Assembly (NCBI GenBank): GCA_019747815.1
Contig: JAIEQJ010000022.1
Span: 124,001 to 188,000 of the forward strand
Length of the DNA stretch: 64,000 nt
Direction: 5' to 3'
Source: Hyphomonadaceae bacterium
GTDB taxonomy: Bacteria; Pseudomonadota; Alphaproteobacteria; Rhizobiales; Hyphomicrobiaceae
Each line of letters starts with the position of its first letter. Within the stretch, counting starts at the first letter, position 1. Under the pieces are notes generated by a model. That model was not told where the DNA came from and searched no databases. It saw nothing but the letters and a program-made list of their open reading frames with translations. The translations under genes were made by a program, and so were the position numbers. This document shows positions 1 to 8,031 of this stretch, piece after piece.

Positions 1-675
1 ACGCTGCCGCCCGACCTGCCGCGCGAGCTGATGCAGACGCGCCACTTCATCACCAAGCAGTATCCGTTCGCCTTCACCAACGGCGTGCAGGCCTGCTGGC
101 TGGAGGTCGATGTCGACACCGGGATGGTGAAGCTCCTCAAGCACTGGTGCGTGGAGGATTGCGGCCGCGTCATCAACCCGCTGCTGGTGGACGAGCAGGT
201 GCGCGGCGGCATCGTGCAGGGCATCGGCGGCGCGCTCTACGAGCACTGCCTCTACTCGCCCGAGGGCCAGCTCATGATCGGCTCCATGGCCGACTATCTG
301 GTGCCGATGGCCGCCGAGATGCCGGATATCGAGGTGGGGCACGTGGAGACGCCGACGAAGGAATCGCTGCTCGGTGCCAAGGGTGCGGGCGAGGCGGGAA
401 CGGCGGGAGCGCCCGCCGCCATCATGAATGCCATCAACGATGCGCTGAAACCTTTCAATGCCAAGGTGTTCGCCCAGCCGTTCACACCCGAGCGGATTCT
501 GGCGGCGCTGGGCAAGGTGCCGTCGCGCTGGCCGGTGGCGTCATCGGTTGCCCTGCCTTTGCGCACGGCAGACGCGTCCGCCGCCCCGGCACTCGTGACG
601 GCCCCCAAGGCCGCAGCCGGCACGGTGCGTGAGCCCGGCTTGTTCGGCCGCATGTTCGGACGCAGCAGGGCGTGA
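1..675 (+). CDS. Xanthine dehydrogenase/CO dehydrogenase-type molybdopterin-binding subunit, C-terminal part
   Basis: The reading frame is open at the left edge, so only about the last 224 residues of a molybdenum hydroxylase large subunit are present. The segment GAKGAGEAGTAG (about residues 125-136 of the visible part) matches the conserved C-terminal loop of the xanthine oxidase family, where the Glu of GxGE is the catalytic base next to the Mo cofactor. The preceding CGRVINP and GGIVQGIGGALYEH stretches are also typical of the family. The last 50 residues are an Ala/Pro-rich tail beyond the usual end. Partners (FAD and 2Fe-2S subunits) would lie to the left, outside the window. The substrate cannot be told from this fragment. 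Confidence 0.9.
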   Translation, partial: TLPPDLPRELMQTRHFITKQYPFAFTNGVQACWLEVDVDTGMVKLLKHWCVEDCGRVINPLLVDEQVRGGIVQGIGGALYEHCLYSPEGQLMIGSMADYLVPMAAEMPDIEVGHVETPTKESLLGAKGAGEAGTAGAPAAIMNAINDALKPFNAKVFAQPFTPERILAALGKVPSRWPVASSVALPLRTADASAAPALVTAPKAAAGTVREPGLFGRMFGRSRA

Positions 676-684
676 CCTCGCCCG

Positions 685-1491
685 TCAGTTCGGCGCCCCC
701 TTGCGCACGAGGGGGACGAACAGGACCGGAACGATGCGCGTGCTGGTCGTGGTGCCGTCGGCACTCTTGACCACAAGCATGAGCTCCTGGGGCATCCCCC
801 CGACGGGGATGACCAGCCGGCCTCCCGGCTTCAACTGCGCGATCAGCGCCGGCGGCACATGGCTGGCGGCGGCGGTGACCATGATGGCGTCGAAGGGCGC
901 GCGCGCCTCCCATCCTTCGTAGCCGTCGCCGATGCGAACGGTGACATTCGCATAACCCAGCCGTGCCAGCGTTGAGGCCGCGCTGGCGCCGAGCGGCGCA
1001 ACGATCTCGATCGAATAGACCTCGTGCGCGAGCAGCGACAACACGGCAGCCTGATAGCCAGAGCCTGTGCCGATCTCCAGCACGCGATCGCTCGCCTTGA
1101 GCTGGAGCAGATCGCTCATCAACGCGACGATGAACGGCTGGGAGATCGTCTGGCCAAAGCCAATGGGGAGCGGCTGGTTGGCGTAGGCCAGGCGCGCAAC
1201 CTCGGCAGGAACGAACGCGTGGCGCGGCACCGATCGCAATGCCGCCAGCACCCGCGGATCGAGCTTAGAGCGGAGCGCAGCATTTCCCAGAGAGAGTGCC
1301 ATCTGCTGGATCTGATCCACCATCGCGTGACGCTCCGCGGTGCGATCGTCCTTGGCGATGGCGGAGACCGCAAGCATTCCGAGAACCAGCGCGGCGACGA
1401 GCGCCATGCCCGCCGCCCTCGCCTTGGGGGAGGACGAAGCCTTCTCGCGGCTCTGTCGCCGCGCTGGACGACCTTGCGCTCCACACGCCAT
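685..1491 (-). CDS. pcm: Protein-L-isoaspartate O-methyltransferase, exported form
   Basis: This SAM-dependent methyltransferase would repair isoaspartyl residues in damaged proteins. Motif I, VLEIGTGSGYQ, lies at about residues 137-147, and the family hallmark GQTISQP at about 113-119. The chosen start gives a basic N-terminus followed by a hydrophobic stretch (ALVAALVLGMLAVSAIA), which suggests export or a membrane anchor, unusual for the cytosolic enzyme. AAGG lies about 10 bases before this ATG. An alternative ATG at 1407 would begin right at the hydrophobic segment. The longer open frame to 1638 runs through an intergenic palindromic repeat and is not believed. The end of the gene faces the end of the upstream molybdenum hydroxylase gene (convergent). 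Confidence 0.85.
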   Translation of the reverse strand: MACGAQGRPARRQSREKASSSPKARAAGMALVAALVLGMLAVSAIAKDDRTAERHAMVDQIQQMALSLGNAALRSKLDPRVLAALRSVPRHAFVPAEVARLAYANQPLPIGFGQTISQPFIVALMSDLLQLKASDRVLEIGTGSGYQAAVLSLLAHEVYSIEIVAPLGASAASTLARLGYANVTVRIGDGYEGWEARAPFDAIMVTAAASHVPPALIAQLKPGGRLVIPVGGMPQELMLVVKSADGTTTSTRIVPVLFVPLVRKGAPN

Positions 1492-1528
1492 GTTTCGCCT
1501 GCCTTGGCGATGTCGTGATCCTATCCAT

Positions 1529-1636
1529 GTCATCCCGGAATGGCGCAAAGCGCAACATCCGGGACCCAGAACTTGCGCGTGGAATTCGTAGCCCTGGGTC
1601 CCGGACATTCGCGTTTTCCGCGAATTTCGGGGTGAC
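1529..1636. repeat. GTCATCCCGG-type intergenic palindromic repeat (copy 1)
   Basis: The segment begins with a CATCCCGGAAT stretch and carries CATCCGGGACCCAG and CTGGGTCCCGGACATTCGCG in inverted arrangement, ending in GGGGTGAC. It lies between two minus-strand genes. Four related copies occur at 14022, 17011, 35994 and 57761. Confidence 0.8.
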
Positions 1637-1662
1637 AAGAGCAGAAGTGAATGGCGTCACCC

Positions 1663-3234
1663 TTACGATGCGCCGCGCAGGCGATCGGAGACGTAGCGCC
1701 TCACGGCCGCGGCATCCAGGCGCTCTCCGCACAGTCCCACATGGCCGTCGGGGCGCAGGAGGTAGAACGAGGGCTGGGGAATTCCCGCACCCATCAGCTC
1801 AGCCGTATTGGCGGGATCGGCGGGAATGGCGTGGATGCGCAGCAGGTCGCCGAGACCAGAACCGATTGCAGCAGGCGCAGACTGGCCGATCACGACCAGA
1901 TTGAAGTGCATGTCATCGAGCTTGTGAAACGAGTCCTCGATGGCGCCATGGGCCTCAAACCTGAGACGCAGCCACGGGAAGCGATCGCCGGCGCGCGGCG
2001 CCGGGCTCGGGACGGCTGCCAGCGACTGAGACAGGGGGCTGTCCCGGTAGCGAATGCCCGTCTGCGAGACAATGCGGAAGGCGAACGCCTGCACGCGCGG
2101 CAAGCTCATGGCGAACGCGGCGATCCGTGCCAGCACCTTGGTGCGCAGCAGACCTGCAAGCCAGCTGTCGGACACAACCAGCTTGAAGGCGCGGTCCGTG
2201 GTGTTCAGCAACCGGCGGGCAATCGGCACGCGCTCTTCTTCGTAGGATGCCAGGAGCCCCGCCGCCGCCCGTCCCCTGGCGACGAGCGCGAGCTTCCAGG
2301 CCAGGTTGTAGGCGTCCTGCAGGCCGGTATTCATGCCCTGCGCGCCGACGGGGCTGTGGATGTGCGCCGCGTCGCCGAGCAGGAAGCAGCGCCGGTCGCG
2401 GAAGCGCGACGCGACCCGGTGATGGATGCGATAGGTGGAAAACCACGTGCATGTCTTGATCGAAAGTCCGGCGCCGGTCTCGGTGCGCAGCGAGGGAATG
2501 ACGTCGCCGAGCGTCACGTCCGCGCGGCCGCGCAAATCCTCGGGCAGAATGCCGACGATGCGCCAGTGATCCCGCCCGCGCATGGGAAAGAGCAGATGAA
2601 AGCCCTCGCGCCACAAGTAGACGTTGACCTCGTCCGGCACCATGCTCCCTGTCGCTTGCGTATCGGCGACGAAAAACACGTGCTCGTAGGGCGCGCCGGG
2701 AAACGTGATGCCGCTCAATTCGCGCACGGCGCTGCGCGCGCCGTCGCATCCGCCCACCCATGCGGCAGCAATGGTCCGGCGCGTTCCATCCGGGAATTTC
2801 AGGGTTGCGGCGACCTGGTCGGGTTGCTGCGCAAGACCGATCAGCTCGGTGCTCCACTGCACTGAAACACCAAGCTCGCCAAGCCTGTCGCCCATGATCC
2901 GCTCGTTGTCGTCCTGGCCGAGAATGAGAATGTAGGGATAGGGCGAGATGAGCTGCCCCGCCTCGCCGAGCGGCACGCGTGCCATCTTCCGGCCTTGCGC
3001 CCACAGGTTCGCACCGGTGCCGATCTTGCCGAGCTCGAGCGCGCGAGCGGCGATGCCGAGCTGGGCGTAGATTTCCAGCGTGCGCGCCTGCACGCCGAGC
3101 GCCCTGGTCTGCAGCGCCGGTCCGGCATGCCGGTCTATGATCAGGATCCGCACGCCGCGCCGGGCCAACTGATTGGCGAGCATCAGCCCCGTAGGGCCGG
3201 CGCCAACAATCAGAACGTCAGTGTCCATCGGCAC
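1663..3234 (-). CDS. FAD-dependent aromatic monooxygenase (class A flavoprotein hydroxylase)
   Basis: This 523-residue protein belongs to the PheA/TfdB/MhpA group of NAD(P)H-dependent flavin hydroxylases, which add a hydroxyl group to phenolic rings. The dinucleotide-binding GAGPTG is at residues 11-16, the DG motif (GGCDGARSA) at 161-169, and the GD motif (GDAAHIHSP) that binds the FAD ribityl chain at 287-295. The C-terminal thioredoxin-like domain usual in this family is present from about residue 400 (ending near YLLRPDGHVG). Downstream lies a zeta-class GST resembling maleylacetoacetate isomerase, fitting an aromatic breakdown route. The actual substrate is not predictable. The start could also be the second Met, two codons on. 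Confidence 0.88.
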   Translation of the reverse strand: MPMDTDVLIVGAGPTGLMLANQLARRGVRILIIDRHAGPALQTRALGVQARTLEIYAQLGIAARALELGKIGTGANLWAQGRKMARVPLGEAGQLISPYPYILILGQDDNERIMGDRLGELGVSVQWSTELIGLAQQPDQVAATLKFPDGTRRTIAAAWVGGCDGARSAVRELSGITFPGAPYEHVFFVADTQATGSMVPDEVNVYLWREGFHLLFPMRGRDHWRIVGILPEDLRGRADVTLGDVIPSLRTETGAGLSIKTCTWFSTYRIHHRVASRFRDRRCFLLGDAAHIHSPVGAQGMNTGLQDAYNLAWKLALVARGRAAAGLLASYEEERVPIARRLLNTTDRAFKLVVSDSWLAGLLRTKVLARIAAFAMSLPRVQAFAFRIVSQTGIRYRDSPLSQSLAAVPSPAPRAGDRFPWLRLRFEAHGAIEDSFHKLDDMHFNLVVIGQSAPAAIGSGLGDLLRIHAIPADPANTAELMGAGIPQPSFYLLRPDGHVGLCGERLDAAAVRRYVSDRLRGAS

Positions 3235-3303
3235 CGCCCATCGGGTGGACCTCGCGGCGCTCGAGCGCCTGCCCCAGCGCCGCAGCCGAGGAAAACGCCG
3301 CGC

Positions 3304-3954
3304 TCAATGCGCCTTGGGCGCGCCGGGCTGGCGCATGGGCTGGGCGGTGGCGAAGCGCTCGTCCGCCATGCAGGTATCGACGATGCGCTTCACGGTGGGG
3401 TGCTTGTCGAGGTTGCCCTTGAACACGCGGTAGCCGGCGGCATGGCTCACCAGGCACAGATCCGCCATGGTCACCCTGTCGCCATGGCAGTAGGTGCCGG
3501 TGGCCTGGTCGCGGGAGAGATGGGTCTCGTAGGCGTCGAGCCCGGCGGCGAACCAATGCCGCACCCAGGTCATCCTTCCCTCGTCGTCGAGGTTGAACGT
3601 GGCGGCCAGGTGATTGCGCACGCGCGGCACGATCAGCGGATGCGAATCGGCGACCGTGATGAGTGACAGCGCGCGCACCCGCGCGCGGCCCTTGGGGTCG
3701 GCCGGCAGCAGGGGCGGCTGCGGATACACCTCGTTCAGGTATTCCATGATCGCCATCGACTGGTAGAGCACGGTGCCGTCGTCCTCCACCAGCGACGGAA
3801 TGACCATCTGCGGATTGATCGCCTTGTAGTCGGCCTTGCTCTGCTGGCCGGCATCGAGATCGACAGAGACCTGCTCGTACGCCACGCCCTTGAGATTGAG
3901 CGCGATGCGCACCCGGAACGTGGCGAGTGACCGCCAGTAGGTATAGAGCTTCAT
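3304..3954 (-). CDS. maiA: Maleylacetoacetate isomerase-like glutathione S-transferase (zeta class)
   Basis: The 216-residue product has the two-domain GST layout: a thioredoxin-like N-terminal domain (MKLYTYWRSLATFRVRIAL) and a helical C-terminal domain. Zeta-class features include NPQMVIPSLV (cis-Pro region), YQSMAIMEYL (glutathione gamma-glutamyl contact) and MADLCLVS near residue 170. The active-site SSxSxRVRIAL of classical MaiA reads RSLATFRVRIAL here, so the usual Ser pair is only partly kept. Known members isomerise maleylacetoacetate to fumarylacetoacetate in tyrosine or gentisate breakdown. The neighbouring flavin hydroxylase supports an aromatic pathway, but no dioxygenase is nearby, so the precise reaction is inferred. 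Confidence 0.78.
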   Translation of the reverse strand: MKLYTYWRSLATFRVRIALNLKGVAYEQVSVDLDAGQQSKADYKAINPQMVIPSLVEDDGTVLYQSMAIMEYLNEVYPQPPLLPADPKGRARVRALSLITVADSHPLIVPRVRNHLAATFNLDDEGRMTWVRHWFAAGLDAYETHLSRDQATGTYCHGDRVTMADLCLVSHAAGYRVFKGNLDKHPTVKRIVDTCMADERFATAQPMRQPGAPKAH

Positions 3955-4145
3955 GCGTCTCCTCCCTGGAGTTTGCGCGGCGGCCGGCCAGCCCGGCAGC
4001 CCTTTCCCGTTCGTCCGGAGTGCTGCGCGGCGTCACGCGTCGTTTGGGGGCGCAGGGGCAACAGGCGACACCATACAATGCCGCCGGGGGGCCAGCATTC
4101 AAGATTGTGCGAGACCGGCCTTGCTGCCCGAGCGGTGCCGGGTCG

Positions 4146-5738
4146 CTATGCCGCTTGCAGCATATCGGCCGCCTTCTCGGCGATCATGATGGTGGGGGCA
4201 TTGGTATTACCGCCGATGAGCGTGGGCATGACCGAGGCATCGATAACATAGAGACCGTCGACGCCTCTGACTTTGAGCGTAGGGTCCACCACCGCCAGCG
4301 CATCGTCGGCGGCACCCATACGGCAGGTGCCGACGGGATGGTAGATGGTATCCGCCCGCTTCCTGATCTCTGTGCGCAACCCCTCGTCCGTGCTGACGTT
4401 CGCCGTGTAGAGCTCGTCCGGCTGCAGGGCATGGAACGGCAGCGCAGCCATGATGCGCCGCCCGAGCTTGACGCCTTTGAGCAGGACGTCGAAGTCGGCC
4501 GCATCGCTCAAAAACTGCGGGTCGATGCGCGGCGCGCGCAGGGGATCGGCGCTGTAGAGGCCCACGGCGCCGCGGCTCCTGGGACGCAGCACGCAGGTGT
4601 GCAGGCTGTAGCCGGTGGCGAAATGGCGCTTGCGGGCATGGTCGTCGACCAGGCCGATGACGAAGTGGAGCTGGATGTCGGGACGGGCCAGCCCCGGATC
4701 GGTCTTCAGAAAGCCGCCGGATTCGGCGAAGTTGGTGGTGAACAGGCCGCACCGCTCGCGCCGCCATTGCCGGATCGCGCGCGGCAGCTTGGCGAGGCCC
4801 GCCGGCGTGAAGCCGAACAAATGCGGGCTCGTCGCCCGGTAGAGCAGCGTGAAATCGAGGTGGTCCTGCAGGTTGCGCCCGACGCCCGGCAGCTCGTGCG
4901 CGACGGCGATGCCGTGCTGCCTGAGCTCCGGGCCCGGGCCGATGCCCGACAGCAGCAGCAGGTGCGGCGACTGGAAGGCGCCGGCCGACAGGATGACGGC
5001 GCGGCTGGCTTTGAAGGCCACTTCGGCCCCGCCGCGGCGGCAGACGACGCCGGTGGCGCGCCGGCCGTCGAGGGCGACGCGCAAGGCGCGGGTGTCGGTG
5101 GCAATGTGCAGGTTCTTACGTGAGCGCGCCTCGGGCGGCAGGTAGGCGCGGGCAGCGCTCCAGCGCTCGCCGTTCTTCTGCGTCACCTGGTAGTGGCCGA
5201 CGCCGTCCTGGCTCGCGCCGTTGAAGTCGTCGTTGCGGGCGAGCTGAAGCTGGTCGCAGGCTGCAAGGAACACGGCGTTGAGCGGGTTGGGGCTCACCTG
5301 ATCGGCCACGTTGAGCGGACCGTCGCTGCCATGCAGGGAGCCGCCGAAGCGCTCGTTGCCCTCGGCGCGCCTGAAGTAGGGCAGAACCTCGGCGAACGAC
5401 CAGCCGGCCGCGCCCTGGGCCGCCCAATCGTCGTAGTCGGAGGCGTGGCCGCGGATGTAGATCATGGCGTTGATGCCGGACGAGCCGCCCAGCATGCGCC
5501 CGCGCGGCTGATACCCGCGCCGGCCGTCGAGGCCGGGCTGGGGCTCCGTCTCGAAGGCCCAGTTGCGCCACTTGCCCGGAATGAACAGGGCCGTGGCGAA
5601 CGGCATGTGGCAGAGGAAGTTGTCGTCAGGCGGACCCGCCTCGATCAGGCAGACGCGCGTGGACGGGGCTGCACTCAAGCGGCCGGCCAGCACGCTGCCC
5701 GCAGAGCCGCCGCCGACAATGACGTAGTCGAACTCCAT
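4146..5738 (-). CDS. GMC-family flavin oxidoreductase (choline/alcohol dehydrogenase-like)
   Basis: The 530-residue product starts with the FAD-binding fold (GGGSAGSVLAGRLS, residues 9-22). It has the first GMC signature around GRMLGGSSGINAMIYIRG and the second around ILSAGAFQSPHLLLLSGIG. The C-terminal active site is seen as HPVGTCRMG (catalytic His) and GGNTNAPTIMIAEKAAD (catalytic Asn side). Members oxidise primary alcohols or choline to aldehydes using FAD. It resembles the AlkJ/BetA branch, but with no betaine genes nearby an alcohol dehydrogenase role is more likely. It lies on the minus strand in the catabolic block. Confidence 0.88.
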   Translation of the reverse strand: MEFDYVIVGGGSAGSVLAGRLSAAPSTRVCLIEAGPPDDNFLCHMPFATALFIPGKWRNWAFETEPQPGLDGRRGYQPRGRMLGGSSGINAMIYIRGHASDYDDWAAQGAAGWSFAEVLPYFRRAEGNERFGGSLHGSDGPLNVADQVSPNPLNAVFLAACDQLQLARNDDFNGASQDGVGHYQVTQKNGERWSAARAYLPPEARSRKNLHIATDTRALRVALDGRRATGVVCRRGGAEVAFKASRAVILSAGAFQSPHLLLLSGIGPGPELRQHGIAVAHELPGVGRNLQDHLDFTLLYRATSPHLFGFTPAGLAKLPRAIRQWRRERCGLFTTNFAESGGFLKTDPGLARPDIQLHFVIGLVDDHARKRHFATGYSLHTCVLRPRSRGAVGLYSADPLRAPRIDPQFLSDAADFDVLLKGVKLGRRIMAALPFHALQPDELYTANVSTDEGLRTEIRKRADTIYHPVGTCRMGAADDALAVVDPTLKVRGVDGLYVIDASVMPTLIGGNTNAPTIMIAEKAADMLQAA

Positions 5739-5819
5739 GGCTTCCTCCCTGTCACATCGCGTTTGCTTCTGCCCCTCACCCCAGCCGCCTCCCGTGCAGG
5801 ACGGGAGAGGGAATGCGCC

Positions 5820-7742
5820 TCAACCATCGCGGCGCGGCTCTATGATGTCGAAGGCCATGCTGAACTCGTCGAGCAGGCCGAACAGCTCGGCGACTTTGTG
5901 TGGATCGCCCTCGACCCGCACGGCACCGCTCGCCATGGCGTCCGGCAGCGCCTGCTCGCGCAGGATGATGCCGTTGAGCGTGGCGCGATCGAGCGTGATG
6001 GTGGCATCCGCGGTCTCGGCTTGGCGGCCGGCGAGATAGGTCAGGGCGCCGTTCTGCAGGGTCATGGCGTAGCGCTGGCCGCTGTCGGGAAACACCCAGT
6101 TGATCATGATGGTCCGTCCCTCGGCCGTCTCGCCGTTGAGCCGCACGCCGAGGACATCGAAGAACAGGTCGAGGGAGAGCCCGCGCACGATGTCCCTGCC
6201 GGCTCGGCCGGGCGCGGCCGGGGCCGCCAGACCGTGCCGCAGCTCGTGCGCCCCGAACAGGTAGGCGTTGCGCCAGGTGGCGGATTCGGCCTGGTAGCCC
6301 ATCTGCTCCATGGCGTCGGCGCCAAGCTCGCGTGCGGCCTTGTTGTCGGGCTCGGCGAACACGACCTGGCTCATGACGTCCGCCACCCAGCGGTATTCAC
6401 CTTTGGCAAAGTCCTCGCGAGCACGCGCGATAATGGTCTCGGCTCCGCCCATGTAGGCGAGGATTTTCTTGGCACGCTCCGCTGGCGGCAGCGGATTGAG
6501 GTTGGCCGGGTTGGCGTCATACCAGCCCAGATAGCGCTGATAGACGGCCTTGGCGTTGTGGCTGAGCGTGCCGTAGTAGCCGCGCACGTGCCATTCCCGC
6601 GCGAGGCTCCTCGGCAGGGCCAGCCGCTCGGCGATCTCAGCCGACCGATAGCCGTGATTGATGAGGCGCAGCGTCTGGTCGTGGAGATACTTGTAGGTGT
6701 CGCGCTGCTTGGCGAGGTAGTCGAGCAGCCGGGCGTTGCCCCATATCGGCCAGTGATGCTGGGCAAACACCACGTCGGATTTGGCGGCAAAGCGGTCGCG
6801 CGCCTCGTTCAGATACTTCGCCCAGGCGTTGGCATCGCGCACCTGCGCGCCCCGGATCGGGTAGATGTTGTGCAGGTTGTGGGTGGCGTTCTCGGCAAGG
6901 TTCAACGCCTTGAGGCCCGGATAGAACATGTGCATCTCGGCCGGGGCCTCGGTCTCGGGCGCGAGCTGAAAGATGATCTCGACGCCGTCGACCACGTGCG
7001 TCTCGATCGGCTGGGTGATGCTCTGCGTCGGCGGGATGAGCGTGACGGTGCCCCCCGAGACCACCTTGCCGAGCCCGGCATCCACCTGGCCGCGCGGCCC
7101 CTTGGGCAGCATGGCGCCGAACTGGAACATGGCGCGGCGGATCATCGGCGTGCCGGCCAGCACGTTCTCCTTCGTCACCTCCTCCATGAAGCGGTCCGGC
7201 GCGATGACGGGAACGTGGCCGGCCTTCACGTCGGCCTCGTCGACGACGCCGCGCACGCCGCCGAAATGGTCGACGTGGGTGTGGGTGTAGATCACCGCCG
7301 TCACGGGCTTGCGGCCGCGATGCTGCCAGTAGAGCTCGAGCGCGGCGCGCGCCACCTCGGTGGAGACCAGCGGATCGATGACGATGATGCCCCGGCTCCC
7401 CTCGATGATGGTCATGTTGGAGATGTCGAAGCCGCGCACCTGGTAGATGCGGTCGGTGACCTGGAACAGGCCGTTGTGCATGTTGAGCCGCGCCTGCCGC
7501 CAGAGGCTCGGGTTCACGGTGTCGGGCGCCTGCTCGTGGGCGAGGAAGGCGTAGTCCTCGAGGGAGAAGATCACCCGGCCCTCGGCAGTGCGGAAGGTCA
7601 CGTCGGGCAAGGTGGCGATGAAGCCGCGCGCGGCGTCGTCGAAATCCTGGCGGTCGCCGAACGGCAGGGCGTCGAGGAACGAGCGATTATGCGCGCAGGT
7701 GGCGGGCGTTGCCTCCTTGCACCCCCTCTCGTCAGCGGACAT
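5820..7742 (-). CDS. Alkyl/aryl-sulfatase of the SdsA/BDS1 metallo-beta-lactamase family
   Basis: The 640-residue product matches alkylsulfatases that hydrolyse sulfate esters such as dodecyl sulfate with two zinc ions. The metallo-beta-lactamase motif THTHVDHFGG is at about residues 172-181, followed by ENATHNLHNIYPIRG and a later HHWPIWG, both conserved ligand or substrate-site regions in SdsA1. An alpha-helical dimerisation domain and a C-terminal SCP2-like domain (from about residue 520) complete the family layout. No clear signal peptide is seen, unlike exported SdsA1. Directly upstream on the same strand, 12 bases away, is a 72-codon orphan arylsulfatase tail, so the two may be co-transcribed. 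Confidence 0.92.
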   Translation of the reverse strand: MSADERGCKEATPATCAHNRSFLDALPFGDRQDFDDAARGFIATLPDVTFRTAEGRVIFSLEDYAFLAHEQAPDTVNPSLWRQARLNMHNGLFQVTDRIYQVRGFDISNMTIIEGSRGIIVIDPLVSTEVARAALELYWQHRGRKPVTAVIYTHTHVDHFGGVRGVVDEADVKAGHVPVIAPDRFMEEVTKENVLAGTPMIRRAMFQFGAMLPKGPRGQVDAGLGKVVSGGTVTLIPPTQSITQPIETHVVDGVEIIFQLAPETEAPAEMHMFYPGLKALNLAENATHNLHNIYPIRGAQVRDANAWAKYLNEARDRFAAKSDVVFAQHHWPIWGNARLLDYLAKQRDTYKYLHDQTLRLINHGYRSAEIAERLALPRSLAREWHVRGYYGTLSHNAKAVYQRYLGWYDANPANLNPLPPAERAKKILAYMGGAETIIARAREDFAKGEYRWVADVMSQVVFAEPDNKAARELGADAMEQMGYQAESATWRNAYLFGAHELRHGLAAPAAPGRAGRDIVRGLSLDLFFDVLGVRLNGETAEGRTIMINWVFPDSGQRYAMTLQNGALTYLAGRQAETADATITLDRATLNGIILREQALPDAMASGAVRVEGDPHKVAELFGLLDEFSMAFDIIEPRRDG

Positions 7743-7754
7743 GGAACGGCCCTC

Positions 7755-7973
7755 CTATTGGCGGCCCATCTCGGCGCGGCCGGCGGCCTCGCCATCGAGC
7801 GACTGGCCATCGCCGATGGTGACAGTGACCTTGCCGAGCTTGCCCGTGAAAGCGAACGGCGCGGCATAGTGCGAAACCGGGCTGCCGCGGTCGCGGCCGA
7901 TGTCGAGGCCCGTCATGTCACCATGGGCGATCAGCACGCCGTCGCCCGGCGCCGGGATGACAATCCTCGGCAT
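7755..7973 (-). pseudogene. Orphan C-terminal fragment of an arylsulfatase
   Basis: The 72-codon frame reads like the last beta-rich segment of large formylglycine arylsulfatases: TGLDIGRDRGSPVS followed by YAAPFAFTGKLGKVTVTI resembles the '(D)xGxDxGSPV...F.F.G.I.KVT' end of AtsA-type enzymes. No catalytic domain exists upstream, because the next gene starts at 8032 and is a carboxypeptidase. An in-frame ATG with AGGGGA about 12 bases before it could allow translation, so a small stand-alone protein cannot be excluded. The most economical reading is a remnant left after deletion of a sulfatase gene that sat next to the alkylsulfatase. Confidence 0.6.
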
Positions 7974-8031
7974 GGTCTTGTGCGTTCCCCTGTCCTGCGC
8001 CGGCTTGCCGCCAGCGTCGGGGGCTACTCTG

